Assembly: GCF_038039535.1 (NCBI RefSeq)
Contig: NZ_JBBPHP010000016.1
Location: 67,346 to 131,345, forward strand
Length of the DNA stretch: 64,000 bases
Direction: 5' to 3'
DNA from: Catalinimonas sp038039535
GTDB taxonomy: Bacteria; Bacteroidota; Bacteroidia; Cytophagales; Cyclobacteriaceae
The notes under the pieces were generated by a model. The model saw only the letters and a program-made list of their open reading frames with translations. It did no database searches and was not told the origin of the DNA. Position 1 is the first letter of the stretch. Each line of letters starts with the position of its first letter. Shown piece by piece: positions 17,301-25,721 of the stretch. The position numbers and the translations under genes are program-made.

Positions 17301-19026
17301 GTTGATAAGAACTATTAAGCTTCAGTACTTTGACTGCATTTTGTCCTGTTCCAAATGGTGGTGGATAACTATCAACTATGTTAAAATTCAACCTCATATC
17401 AAGATTGAATCCGTTACCACCCTTAACACTTACCCCTTCTGATTCTATATAATCTTCATCATTGATAACCCATCCATTAATATTATATGCGTGATCTCCT
17501 TTCAAAATTTCTAATGCACGATTGACATTACCACCCTCGGAGAAAGGTTTATTAACTGTGTAGATATCCCCGTTGTAATCCCAGCTTGCTAACCATGCAC
17601 GTACAGGATTTTGATTAACATCAGAACGGTTGAATTCTCCATAACCGTTAACACGATCAGGTAACAGGCTAAAGATGAATTCTTTTTCCTCAGTGATCTG
17701 TACTTCATTGATCAGATTCTTCTGTTTTTTCAGTCCTGATTGATTAACGATTATACCAAGTCTGTTATCGTTGACATTACTGATTATACGATTAAAAAAG
17801 TTGACTTTATCCTTATGTGTTGTAGCTCCTGCACCAAAAACTATATAACTGTTTGTGTAATCAATAATAGAATTGATCTCATCGATTACCCATATAGCTT
17901 CCTTATCTTCATTATTAGAACTGTGAAATCTTGCTCCAAATGTTCTGCAAATCGCTTCTAATACTTCATAACAACTGAAAGGTTTACCATCATCCTTTTT
18001 GAAAGTCCTCACATCGATTTTAGTATCCTGAAGAGGACTGATAAAATTAGGGGAAGGCATATTATCAGTTACAGAAAAGATATGAGTATAGATATCAAGT
18101 GTACTGGGAATCTTAGCTAGTACATCATGCAAAACCTTGATAGCTGGTACTCTGTATTCATCGTAACCACTTTGAAAACTTCTATTCTTAAGCAATGCTA
18201 TACCATCCGAAAAGGTTGCTTTGATTGTGTAAGGAGGATCTGTATAAGCTTCACTGTAATAATATCCTAGTGAGTACCCTTCAAAGTATAATACACTATC
18301 TTCATAGTAACGTATTTTTGCTTCACCATCTCTACTAGCAAAAAGGGATTTGAATTCATCTTCCTGAAAGGCTATAAAATTTACTTCACAACTACCTCCG
18401 ATTATCGGCTTAAAAAGATCTTCACTATCACCTCTTCTTTTAATACTGATAGGTGTATCCTGCATATAAGCTAACTCAGTACTTCCTGTTGTTGCTTCTT
18501 TTGTGAAAATTTCCACACGGCAAACCGTTGGATCATACCCTTCAGATAATTTTTCAAACTCAAACCACCATCGAGGTACATCACTATAAGGTTCTTCTTC
18601 TGGATTGTCCGGTTCAATCTCTACAGGTTCTTCAGGTAAACTTTCAGATGGTTGTTCTATGAATTCGTAATCTCTTAGAACTCTATATTGTCCCTGGGCA
18701 TATTGTTGTGTTCGGACCTCTTCACAGAAAAAAGTGAATGACTGAAGTCTGTTATTCTTTTTAAGAGTGAAAAAAGTAGTACCTGTGGATTCAAAAGTAT
18801 TAGATTGAACATAAGTGGTTTGCTCAAAATCAAAATAGATATCTAAATCCACAGGGATACTATTAGGTATCTCTATTGTAATAGATTTCTGTCTAAGCTT
18901 AATATATCCACTAGTTTGCGGATCAGGAGAAGGTACTACATCAGCACAAGTTGAATATGTTACAGTTACATCAACACTTTGTACTTGTTGCTGTGTATCT
19001 GTGTATTGATAGGTATAAGTAGTCAA
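14386..19026 (-). CDS. Large tail-tip/fibre protein
   Basis: 1546 aa, the largest phage protein. The first ~750 residues contain no repeats and look like a tail-tip/hub protein (for example CRVEIFTKEATTGS, IGGSCEVNF, SGYDEYRVPAIKVLHDVL). The remainder is fibre-like, with recurring (PT/S)LQQVTDQGN and GTRMVVANSNGVLSTQSIPSG units and glycine spacers. A fusion of tip protein and fibre shaft is likely. The start is TTG at 19026, supported by the box at 19042-19050 and by the lack of an upstream ATG. It follows the tape-measure gene, as expected. Confidence 0.75.
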   Translation of the reverse strand: MTTYTYQYTDTQQQVQSVDVTVTYSTCADVVPSPDPQTSGYIKLRQKSITIEIPNSIPVDLDIYFDFEQTTYVQSNTFESTGTTFFTLKKNNRLQSFTFFCEEVRTQQYAQGQYRVLRDYEFIEQPSESLPEEPVEIEPDNPEEEPYSDVPRWWFEFEKLSEGYDPTVCRVEIFTKEATTGSTELAYMQDTPISIKRRGDSEDLFKPIIGGSCEVNFIAFQEDEFKSLFASRDGEAKIRYYEDSVLYFEGYSLGYYYSEAYTDPPYTIKATFSDGIALLKNRSFQSGYDEYRVPAIKVLHDVLAKIPSTLDIYTHIFSVTDNMPSPNFISPLQDTKIDVRTFKKDDGKPFSCYEVLEAICRTFGARFHSSNNEDKEAIWVIDEINSIIDYTNSYIVFGAGATTHKDKVNFFNRIISNVNDNRLGIIVNQSGLKKQKNLINEVQITEEKEFIFSLLPDRVNGYGEFNRSDVNQNPVRAWLASWDYNGDIYTVNKPFSEGGNVNRALEILKGDHAYNINGWVINDEDYIESEGVSVKGGNGFNLDMRLNFNIVDSYPPPFGTGQNAVKVLKLNSSYQPAYLPIQITLTDSSGNTQYSDANGFWSDNVQYIKILASQYDSFISFTLENILIPEDGEFAIRLFTPVVPWVPTLLQSDIDDLNGLLESVQIDYIKHQYLSENDFSTTKRTITLRNKSIKSSITEPYTFDLLLGDADTLENVSALSYDGAVTSGWTRQYVSGDTPLSISELAGVKILEQYNNSEAVILEDFEILENAADKAGGHYSFHKPIGLSQYPSRRFLPTDWEYVPKSNLGGQSRGGYIRATWVEIRNDSVSDLEIVVDEDTSTRKNNNYGSGGGGTVTITNNIENDYNIRDVLISGSPSNPVYVQLTDDNKLAVNLETVSGWTGTTPTLQQVTDQGNISTDSIIADSFKSGDLNYTSTGITQDTGDITISAQSNLKLSTNDINRITIQNDGDIYLNELTGSTTEMISITSDGRLSRMAIPNGSGGTVTIPSLQQVTDVGNYSSNVIESGLGFKTGVLEIENGLIIQKDLGGGGAPQSLTIKTSDSLFLSGSTGYVQMDYNGRTKFSNTTGATPTKLAGFSSDGYIGSLQLSGATISGDTIVISQPATPTLQQVTDQGNTTNNLVVFNNNIQVNTRVFGNSSTLNLSSENSALGGQISVNTGSIQMRTNGQSMMTVSTGFTQINSSQLILPSSVRWDKNLGSTKMLVLGANNLITTQDIPSFQNTDNYVTGATWNTSNGILTLNRQNGSTSVDLDNRYALISSSFSGDYNDLNNRPFDNLNSSLIYTAKELWLADLAGSGTRMVVANSNGVLSTQSIPSGSGSDYYVTGGTFNSSTRVLTLRRQNGSTNITLTNVLTSVPTLQQVTSAGASSNQTITLSSLSGSGTRMVVANSSGTLSTQSIPSGGGGGVSGTNNYIPVFDGSADGVGNSVIQQNVSGFGLVMNSNNFKIGNSSTSRIFVADGSTEYGTLQFENSGRAYWNRRLDVGEGLVLYDMATAPPANGNGCVLFSQGGVLKVRNSNGSIVTLS

Positions 19027-19041
19027 GAACTATTCTTTACA

Positions 19042-19050
19042 TATAAATAG
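19042..19050 (-). promoter_or_regulatory. CTATTTATA box before the tail-tip gene
   Basis: Gap to the TTG start is 15 nt. Upstream TTTCTTAA lies 12 nt before the box. Confidence 0.5.
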
Positions 19051-19062
19051 CTCTACTACGTA

Positions 19063-20859
19063 TTAAGAAAGTCTGTCTCTTTTCCTTTGTGCTTTTTCAA
19101 TCATGATTAATAGATCCTCCCCAACTACCTTTGTACTTGCTACGAATCCACCACCATCAGAATAATTACCAATCCTATGGTTTGGAATTACATCACTACC
19201 ACTTGGAAGATTCACCAATTCCGGCCCACGTTCACCAACAAGTGCCATACCACCTGAGAAATTATTAACCCCAGATGCAAATTTTGGAATTGCACTATCA
19301 AACATTTTTGCTGCAAGTCCCCCAGCTGCACCAGCCAATGGAATTGCTAATGGTCCAGCGATCCCAGCCGACTTCAAAGTATTACTTATGACTGCTGCTA
19401 TACCTTGTGAAATAAATGCTTTGATGATTCCCCTGATTGCATCTTTTGTATCTTCAGCACTAAGTAATGCTGTAGCAGCTGCTGATAACATAGCTGCTTT
19501 TTGATCATCACTGAATTGTTTCGCTGCTTTACCTGCTTCTCTATAATCTTCTGTCAACTGCTGTAAAGCATCCATCTGGGATAATTCATCATCCATCTCA
19601 GCTAGATAATCAGCCATTTCTGACAAAAAGGTAGGAGTGAGTTGTCCAAGATTTTCAGCTACACGATCAGATATATTATCTAAAATACTAAGGTCTAGAT
19701 CACTATCAGATATAGAATCCTCCACATCAAAAAAAGCTAAAGGATCATCTCGATATTCCTTTTTCTTTTTAGAATCTTTTTCAGCTTGTTTTTGTCTCTC
19801 TCTCTCTTTTCTAAGTTCTTCCTGTCTTTTTTCAGCTAATTTTTTACGATCCTGATCTAGTTTATATTGTCTGCCTAATTCTTCACTTTGCTTTTTGAGT
19901 AATTCTAGTAAATCTTTTTCCTGTTTTTCAGCTGCCTCTCTCTCCTCAACATTCTTGAAAATATCACGATTAAGTTTTCTACGAACAGCTGCTAACCTTT
20001 CAGTGAGATCAACAATATTATTTAACTGTTCTCCAGCACTACTATCAAATCCTGTTGTAATTAATGCAGCATCTGTATTAAGTTGATTAATACCTTCAAT
20101 GAATTGTCCAGTTTTGTCTAGTGCTTCTGTTAACCAATCTATAGTAGTCGCTCCTGGACCCTGAATTAAAGTACCTAGTTTGTTCATGAACTGTGTCCAT
20201 GAATCTTCAAGGTTAGAAGTTTTTCCTTCTAATGTTTCAGAGATAGCAGCCATACTACCCGTTACCCCTTCAAGATCACCAAGACTTAATATATAATCCC
20301 TGATAGCTTCCTCAGTGAATTCTGTCTGAGTTTGAACACCTTTAAAAGTAAACTTTACTTTATCACCTTCTTTTTGCGCACGTATTCCAAACTCTTTTAG
20401 TCTTTCAAACTCTCCGACCTGAGCATCGATGATTGCTTCTGTAAGCATATCAAAGTCCTTACCTGTACTACTAGCTAAGTCACCTAATTTTCTTAACTCA
20501 GTAGTGGAAGGAACAAAACCCTGATTAGCAAGCTTTACAAATGATCCTGTTAATTGATCTATCTGGAAAGGAGTTTTTGCTGCAAATTCTGATATCTCTG
20601 ATAATGCTTCCTTAGCAAGTCCACGACTTCCTAACGTGTTGGTTAAAACCGCTTCAAATTTCTGGAACTCACCCCTGGTACGGATGATCTCTTTTGTAAA
20701 CTGGAATACCTGATCCGCTGCGAATACAGCACCTACACCCTTTGCAATACCTGAAAGATTCTTATTAAATCCGTTTACATCTTTCTCAAGTGTTTTAAGC
20801 TTACTTTGAATATCTTTTATATTTCCTGTAAACTTTACCTCTAATTCATCTATGGTCAC
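19063..20859 (-). CDS. Tail tape-measure protein
   Basis: 598 aa. The N-terminal tape-measure domain includes KNLSGIAKGVGAVFAADQVFQFTKE and a FQKFEAVLTNTLGS region (about residues 35-140). A long charged coiled coil follows (about 270-370, many K/E/R), then a hydrophobic glycine-rich patch (IAGPLAIPLAGAAGGLAAKMF, about 500-520) and a conserved ALVGERGPELVNLPSGSDVIP end. By the usual ~0.15 nm per residue this predicts a short siphovirus tail of roughly 90 nm. The start is GTG at 20859. It lies directly after the two chaperone frames. Confidence 0.88.
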   Translation of the reverse strand: MTIDELEVKFTGNIKDIQSKLKTLEKDVNGFNKNLSGIAKGVGAVFAADQVFQFTKEIIRTRGEFQKFEAVLTNTLGSRGLAKEALSEISEFAAKTPFQIDQLTGSFVKLANQGFVPSTTELRKLGDLASSTGKDFDMLTEAIIDAQVGEFERLKEFGIRAQKEGDKVKFTFKGVQTQTEFTEEAIRDYILSLGDLEGVTGSMAAISETLEGKTSNLEDSWTQFMNKLGTLIQGPGATTIDWLTEALDKTGQFIEGINQLNTDAALITTGFDSSAGEQLNNIVDLTERLAAVRRKLNRDIFKNVEEREAAEKQEKDLLELLKKQSEELGRQYKLDQDRKKLAEKRQEELRKERERQKQAEKDSKKKKEYRDDPLAFFDVEDSISDSDLDLSILDNISDRVAENLGQLTPTFLSEMADYLAEMDDELSQMDALQQLTEDYREAGKAAKQFSDDQKAAMLSAAATALLSAEDTKDAIRGIIKAFISQGIAAVISNTLKSAGIAGPLAIPLAGAAGGLAAKMFDSAIPKFASGVNNFSGGMALVGERGPELVNLPSGSDVIPNHRIGNYSDGGGFVASTKVVGEDLLIMIEKAQRKRDRLS

Positions 20860-20871
20860 TCATATACCATT

Positions 20872-21278
20872 CTAGCTTATTTTTATTTCAGAGTTTGGGT
20901 GATTATTTTTAAATGCTTCTTTCCAAATCTGGTGATTATCCTTTTCTACTATTTTTGTGTTGCTCCACTTCTTAACTCTCTGTTCAAAGGATTCTCTAGT
21001 ACTCTCTTCTCTAGGTGGTTGATCCTCTTGTAACTGATAATACTCAGGAATATAATCGAGTGGTTTTCTAGCATATTTTGAATCACTTACCTGTGAATTC
21101 CAGATGACAGTCTGAAGGTGAGCTTGCTTAGTCCATTCTAATCTTTCCTTCTCCCAAAATGCTTGTTGGTAGATGCTGAATGTTCTGAAATCCATCTGCC
21201 AAAAGTCATTAGGAGAGATATTCATTAGGATAGCATCCTTCAATGCATCATCTATTGAGTATCCTTTTTCTTTACTCT
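20872..21278 (-). CDS. Tail assembly chaperone, C-terminal part made by -1 frameshift
   Basis: The frame encodes ...YSIDDALKDAILMNISPNDFWQMDF... with no good start; the only candidate is TTG at 21243. It is open without stops from the A9 run at 21288-21280 of the preceding gene, exactly one frame back, so ribosomes slipping on the A-run would give a fusion of about 258 aa. This is the G/GT arrangement of siphovirus tail chaperones, located just before the tape measure. The coordinate of the first shifted codon is approximate. Confidence 0.75.
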
Positions 21279-21647
21279 CTTTTTTTTTGAACCTTCCTCA
21301 CTAACGGTTACTGTATTTGAACCAAAGAACAAGCTTGTAAATGCATGATTCCAAGCATCCATAATCGACTTGTAACTATCAGATAACAGACCTATTTCAT
21401 CTATCCAATCCTCTACACTTTCAGGAGTTGCTTCACATTCAATACCTTTTGATTTACAATAAGCTACATGACCTGAATACAGAAGATCCCTAATCTTATT
21501 TAGATCAAGATTTTTTAAATAGGATATCAATTCTTTCAAATCAACATCATGCATATCACAGAATATTGAGTAACTAGCAAAGCAGAATTTGAACCCTATC
21601 TTTTTATCACCTACCTCTATTTCTACTATGTTTTTATTCATAGACAT
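21252..21647 (-). CDS. Tail assembly chaperone (short form)
   Basis: 131 aa. It begins MNKNIVEIEVGDKKIGFKFC, has a helical middle (FCDMHDVDLKELISYLKNL) and ends in a lysine-rich tail (SKKKRVKKKD) encoded around the slippery A-run. Position between the tail tube and tape measure, the size, and the overlapping second frame all match gpG-like chaperones, which wrap the tape measure during tail assembly. Confidence 0.75.
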   Translation of the reverse strand: MSMNKNIVEIEVGDKKIGFKFCFASYSIFCDMHDVDLKELISYLKNLDLNKIRDLLYSGHVAYCKSKGIECEATPESVEDWIDEIGLLSDSYKSIMDAWNHAFTSLFFGSNTVTVSEEGSKKKRVKKKDTQ

Positions 21648-21656
21648 CTAAAAGAT

Positions 21657-22067
21657 TTAAGTAACTACAAATGTGCTGATAGATCCAGTACCTTCTATTG
21701 TGCAGGAATAAGTAGCAGCTGCTCCGTTATCCGCTACAAGATCAAATGAAGTAATATATCCTTCACCCTGATATCCGGTATCACCTGTAATTGAGGTAGC
21801 AAATTTTAGATCAACAAGTGTACGGTTTAACCAAGCACTTTCTAATGTTGCAGTATTTCCAGATGCATCACCATACTCCTTTAATCCGTTATCAGAGATT
21901 GACCATTGTCTGGTAGATAAGATAAGTTCTCTCCAACCTCCTGAAGATTTTGTAGTAGTGTCAATAGTGTTAGTAGAAAGGTTAAGAGTTGCGGATAAGG
22001 ATTCAGCTACTGGATTATCATCTACATATACTAGTACCTTTATTCCTTCTATTTTTTGATTTGCCAT
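21657..22067 (-). CDS. Major tail (tube) protein
   Basis: 136 aa. Beta-rich with a conserved opening (IEGIKVLVYVDDNPVAES) and a TKSSGGWRELILSTRQWSISDNG segment, as in TP901-1-type tail tube proteins (PF06199). ATG at 22067 has the box at 22085-22093, consistent with the high expression needed. It is the first gene of the tail module. Confidence 0.83.
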   Translation of the reverse strand: MANQKIEGIKVLVYVDDNPVAESLSATLNLSTNTIDTTTKSSGGWRELILSTRQWSISDNGLKEYGDASGNTATLESAWLNRTLVDLKFATSITGDTGYQGEGYITSFDLVADNGAAATYSCTIEGTGSISTFVVT

Positions 22068-22084
22068 TAATAAGAAATATTTCT

Positions 22085-22093
22085 TATAAATAG
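22085..22093 (-). promoter_or_regulatory. CTATTTATA box before the tail tube gene
   Basis: Gap to the ATG is 17 nt. TTTCCTGA lies exactly 7 nt upstream of the box on the coding strand. A perfect 18-bp palindrome (ATAAGAAAT/ATTTCTTAT) sits between box and ATG. Confidence 0.55.
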
Positions 22094-22120
22094 TCAGTGA
22101 TCAGGAAAGTGTAAGGAAAG

Positions 22121-22627
22121 TTAACTTGCTAATACAAAGGGAATACTCATCGGTGGAGTAGAAAGATAATTGTATTCAGTTGACTCTTCAAGAGTTTGAT
22201 TAATAAGGTGTTGAAATCTGAGTATCCTTCTGTATATAATATCAGTATCTGAATCCTCTTCCTTTAGTGTTTCGTCAAACTCAAGATTGCTAGTTATTAT
22301 GTAGAAAGGATCATCCATAGTCAAAGGTTTACCCTTTTCTAATACAGCTGCAAAGAGTTGATTTGCTATAATATCAGCTATATCAAAACTCCCTGTACTG
22401 GGATGGAATTTTGTAACAATGTCTAAAGTGATAGTACTATTTGATAAGTAAGAGGTCTTTGTACTACTAAGTGTATTATTAGTTTGTCCAGCAAATTTTA
22501 TATAGATATCTAACTCTTCAGGGACTTTGCTATAAGGTTTTATAGGCATACCTTCCCAGTTTATAGAATAGTTAATAGCTGAATAGTAAGCTTTTCTTAG
22601 CGCAAGTTTGGGATCTTTGTATACCAT
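22121..22627 (-). CDS. Tail completion/terminator protein (positional)
   Basis: 168 aa with no strongly diagnostic motif. The first residues (MVYKDPKLALRKAYYSAI) and its place just before the tail tube match the neck/tail terminator proteins of HK97-like siphoviruses. It follows the HK97 gp10-like gene by 5 nt. The assignment is by synteny. Confidence 0.6.
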   Translation of the reverse strand: MVYKDPKLALRKAYYSAINYSINWEGMPIKPYSKVPEELDIYIKFAGQTNNTLSSTKTSYLSNSTITLDIVTKFHPSTGSFDIADIIANQLFAAVLEKGKPLTMDDPFYIITSNLEFDETLKEEDSDTDIIYRRILRFQHLINQTLEESTEYNYLSTPPMSIPFVLAS

Positions 22628-22632
22628 AATTT

Positions 22633-23007
22633 TTAAAACCTCTTACCTTTAAATATCCGTTTTAGATTATTTATCAACTTTGCTTTGACCTCTTGGAATG
22701 CAGGATTTAAGAAAGGTTTTGCTTTCATTCTGCTACTGCCAAATTCTATCCACTTGCTGTATTCAACATTTGTAAAAACTCTGGTGAGGAACTTACCAAT
22801 ATTGGAGAAATCACTCTGAATAGAACTACGTAATCTTCCAGTATCAACAGGTACTCTTTGCTTCGCTTTTGTTTCAACCTCAAGAGTAGCCATTTGAAAT
22901 TCCTTCTTAACTTGTTCTTTTACATGACTATTTGCTTTATCGATCTTTCTGGAGAAGTCTCTTAGATGAGTTTTTGATATATATATTTTTACACCTTGTT
23001 TGCTCAT
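22633..23007 (-). CDS. HK97 gp10-like neck protein
   Basis: 124 aa. The family core is visible: ATLEVETKAKQRVPVDTGRLRSSIQSD, then FTNVEYSKWIEFGSSRMKAKPFLNPAFQ. Proteins of this family join head and tail. The N-terminal half is a basic helix. Order and 6-nt spacing match the head-tail joining block. Confidence 0.87.
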   Translation of the reverse strand: MSKQGVKIYISKTHLRDFSRKIDKANSHVKEQVKKEFQMATLEVETKAKQRVPVDTGRLRSSIQSDFSNIGKFLTRVFTNVEYSKWIEFGSSRMKAKPFLNPAFQEVKAKLINNLKRIFKGKRF

Positions 23008-23013
23008 ATAGAA

Positions 23014-23433
23014 TTATCTTTTCTTAATTCCTCCAGTCTTTTCAAAACAAACTATATCATACCATTTGTTTCGCTCATCACGATTATCAACACTATGGAT
23101 ATAGAGTTCTTTGTTTTTAAATAGGATTCTGAATTTTGTTTGTAAAGTACTGGGTTTGATCTCATCAAGTGTAACAAAATCAGAACGGTATCTTATAGTT
23201 ACATCATAAGGTTTACCCTGTAAAATTTGCCCTAATAAAAGATACCTGTCTCCCTTTGCAGATTCCACTTCTGCATAAGTTGTTAAGATATCTACCCAAG
23301 GTTCTTCCCTATTAAAATCCTGTGAATATTGATTATTAAAAGGTTCTTTAGAAGGGAGTAATCCACCTGTTGAATCTGCTTTTGTTACAATCTGCTGAAA
23401 GGTAATTCTTTCTCTTAATCGGGATGCACTCAT
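23014..23433 (-). CDS. Head-tail adaptor (Phage_H_T_join type)
   Basis: 139 aa. It opens SASRLRERITFQQ, has WVDILTTYAEVESAKGDRY in the middle and ends IVCFEKTGG, matching the SPP1 gp16/HK97 gp8-type head-closure family (PF05521). The start overlaps the stop of the connector gene by one base. Confidence 0.83.
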   Translation of the reverse strand: MSASRLRERITFQQIVTKADSTGGLLPSKEPFNNQYSQDFNREEPWVDILTTYAEVESAKGDRYLLLGQILQGKPYDVTIRYRSDFVTLDEIKPSTLQTKFRILFKNKELYIHSVDNRDERNKWYDIVCFEKTGGIKKR

Positions 23434-24017
23434 TAGAACCTCCTATACTTCGCTAATGATTTTTTACTACTGTTATCTAGTTTTGCCTGAACAGTACCAA
23501 GAATTATATCCTCTCTGTTTTCATAGTTAGTAGTAGCAATTTTGAGAATATTGGTTACTAGGTTTGCAGGGATTTTTGAATAACCACATTTAGCTACTAT
23601 TTCAAGTGAACCATTAACATTACCCACGAAATTTAAATACTTATCAAATACACCAGTAACATAGAAGTCAGTATCCTGAATCAATTCTTTTTTACCGGAC
23701 TGTGTGATCTGATATACTTTGATGATAGATTGTACAGGTGCTACAGGAAGTTTTATTTTTTTAGCGTAAGTATCATAGAAGATTTGATACAGATTTTCAC
23801 GAATTGCCATACTGGTAAATTTCTCAGCTTCCTCGAGGGCAGATTCTACTAACCTACTTATCACATGACTTTCTGCTTCATCATCGATTCTCATATATTC
23901 CTGAATCATTTCAAGAGGTATGGGTAAATCTTGATTTATTGTTACACCTGAAAATTCACCTTCAGCTTGTATTACTGTATAATCCACTCCTGATACATAT
24001 CCTGTACTGTCTTCCAT
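23433..24017 (-). CDS. Head-tail connector (gp6-like)
   Basis: 194 aa. PLEMIQEYMRIDDEAESHVISRLVESALEEAEKFT is the helical signature of gp6/gp15-type connectors (PF05135), here with an N-terminal extension of about 30 residues. It lies between small head genes and the adaptor, as in HK97-like phages. Confidence 0.8.
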   Translation of the reverse strand: MEDSTGYVSGVDYTVIQAEGEFSGVTINQDLPIPLEMIQEYMRIDDEAESHVISRLVESALEEAEKFTSMAIRENLYQIFYDTYAKKIKLPVAPVQSIIKVYQITQSGKKELIQDTDFYVTGVFDKYLNFVGNVNGSLEIVAKCGYSKIPANLVTNILKIATTNYENREDIILGTVQAKLDNSSKKSLAKYRRF

Positions 24018-24019
24018 AA

Positions 24020-24292
24020 TTATTTATCGTATCTGTACGCTATTATTTTACCTGCGCTTAACTGAATACTTTCAAAGTATACACGTCTGGCAGAAATAAG
24101 GGAACCTGCTGGAACTGTCTTACCTGATATATTGATTTCGCTTAATACATCTATATCACCTTGTTCTTTCAGGGTTGTAAATGTTGCATCTTCTACTACA
24201 CTAATCATGTAAAATTGTCCACTGACTAATCCATCTGCACTATCAATATATTTACATCCTCTTTCCGCAACTACTCGCTCGATTTCATACAT
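24020..24292 (-). CDS. Small structural protein of unknown role
   Basis: 90 aa. Beta-rich, with a DGLVSGQFYMISVVEDATF start and VYFESIQLSAGKIIAYRYDK end, a pattern seen in small phage capsid-decoration or virion proteins. It lies 2 nt upstream of the connector gene. Family not recognised with confidence. Confidence 0.55.
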   Translation of the reverse strand: MYEIERVVAERGCKYIDSADGLVSGQFYMISVVEDATFTTLKEQGDIDVLSEINISGKTVPAGSLISARRVYFESIQLSAGKIIAYRYDK

Positions 24293-24297
24293 ATATT

Positions 24298-24483
24298 TTA
24301 TTTTTTTCTACTTCTTTTTTTAGGTGCTTTTTTTGTCTGGATAGTTGAGGGATCATTCAGATTATCTACAATGTTGTACCTTTTCAATTCTACATAGGTA
24401 GATTTAGAAACCTGCATTATATCACCTACTTCTCTCATTTTATCCTGAAAAAAAGATCTTTTTTTAAATTGAACTGTTACCAT
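24298..24483 (-). CDS. Small basic phage protein
   Basis: 61 aa with a basic tail (KKAPKKRSRKK). The middle (REVGDIMQVSKSTYVELKRYNIVDNL) resembles small head-completion proteins found directly after the capsid gene. It is the first gene after the capsid terminator. Confidence 0.55.
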   Translation of the reverse strand: MVTVQFKKRSFFQDKMREVGDIMQVSKSTYVELKRYNIVDNLNDPSTIQTKKAPKKRSRKK

Positions 24484-24494
24484 ATCTTAAGTGT

Positions 24495-24530
24495 AAAAAA
24501 AGGGTATACCCATAGTAGAGTAATACCCTT
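24495..24530 (-). terminator. Intrinsic terminator behind the capsid gene
   Basis: On the minus strand AAGGGTAT (24530-24523) pairs with ATACCCTT (24507-24500), followed by a T-run from 24500 down to 24495. It should trim the abundant capsid message or act as a partial stop. Confidence 0.75.
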
Positions 24531-24544
24531 ATTTCTGATTGTTA

Positions 24545-25720
24545 TTAGATAGTTGATAAATCAAAATGTACTGTTGCAGAAGGTCTTTCATTAACTACTG
24601 CCATACGTTCTGTAGCTTTGAATCCTACTAATCCATTATCCATATTAGGTACGTGTTGATTATATACTTTAATTTCAATACCTGATCTGATTGCTAATCT
24701 TGCTGCACGTTGCATATCTGATACAAAGCAATCATTACCCTGTACAGCTGTATTCTCAAACACAGGAATTCCTGAAATAGTAGGAGTTGTACCATTAAAA
24801 ATACCTGGAAATAGATAATTACCATTCAAATCTTTCAAGGTTTCTAACTGGTAGTACCAATCAGGGTTCATAATAATTGCAGATCCTCTTTTCTCTCCCT
24901 TACGGATCATTTTTAGAGCGTATCGGATAGCATCTACAATTGTACCACCGCTAGTACTTCCCGTAAATCCTGCAAGATCAAAATCAGAAGCACCTACAGA
25001 GATACCTGTTAGATCAGATCCAGTTCCAGTACCGTAGAAAATCTGTTGATCTTCTTTTTCCATCAAACCCCTCATAAGTCTTTGAGGTACATATGAAGCT
25101 ACAAATGCTGTATCAGCAAGAGACTCCTCAGGTAGTTGCAAAATGTTACTGATACCACGTACTGGTACATCTTTCTGTTCAAAACCTATTTCTGATGTAC
25201 CACCAGTTAATGAAGTAGCTTCACCTGGCTTTCTCATAGTAGTTTTGTCAGTCCATACAGTTTCTTCTACATAGTAGATACGATCAGAACTACATCCTAC
25301 AGTAGACATATACTGTCTTACGTGAACAGGTCTTTCATCAGGTGCTACGATTCCAGCAAGATAAGTAGCAGGGTATGTTTCACCAGTAAATGAAACGGAT
25401 TTAACCTCAAAACTTGCTTCAGCTATTGACCCATCCTTATATTTTTTGAAAGATTCATTTTCATATATTTCTTTAGAGAAAGAATCTTTAAAGGATTGAG
25501 GTTCTAAATTACCTACTGATCCACCTAAGCGATTGCTTTTTGTTTCAAATGCTTCAAGCTTAGAAGCTATATCTTTATATTGATCCTGAAGATTTTTGAT
25601 TTCGTTATTTGTCTCTTCATGGACTTTACCGTTTGCTTTTAATTCAGCTTGGTACGTTTCAAATTTTTTATCTAGGTTTGATTCTAGGGTTTCTAATTGT
25701 TTAATTAATTGTTCTGACAC
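24545..25720 (-). CDS. Major capsid protein, HK97 fold
   Basis: 391 aa. The N-terminal ~75 residues form a coiled coil (delta/scaffold domain). The shell domain starts near residue 80, with the usual SGGTIVDAIRYALKMIRKG, IIMNPDWYYQLETLKDLNGNYLF and GIPVFENTAVQGNDCFVSD elements of PF05065. The start is GTG, one base after the protease stop. The delta domain is expected to be removed by the upstream protease. Confidence 0.93.
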   Translation of the reverse strand: MSEQLIKQLETLESNLDKKFETYQAELKANGKVHEETNNEIKNLQDQYKDIASKLEAFETKSNRLGGSVGNLEPQSFKDSFSKEIYENESFKKYKDGSIAEASFEVKSVSFTGETYPATYLAGIVAPDERPVHVRQYMSTVGCSSDRIYYVEETVWTDKTTMRKPGEATSLTGGTSEIGFEQKDVPVRGISNILQLPEESLADTAFVASYVPQRLMRGLMEKEDQQIFYGTGTGSDLTGISVGASDFDLAGFTGSTSGGTIVDAIRYALKMIRKGEKRGSAIIMNPDWYYQLETLKDLNGNYLFPGIFNGTTPTISGIPVFENTAVQGNDCFVSDMQRAARLAIRSGIEIKVYNQHVPNMDNGLVGFKATERMAVVNERPSATVHFDLSTI

Positions 25721-25721
25721 T

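Noticed and set aside
21241..21243. Independent TTG start of the second tail chaperone frame
   Set aside because: The same frame is open back to the A9 run and the frameshift arrangement is standard for these genes, so a separate start is the weaker explanation.
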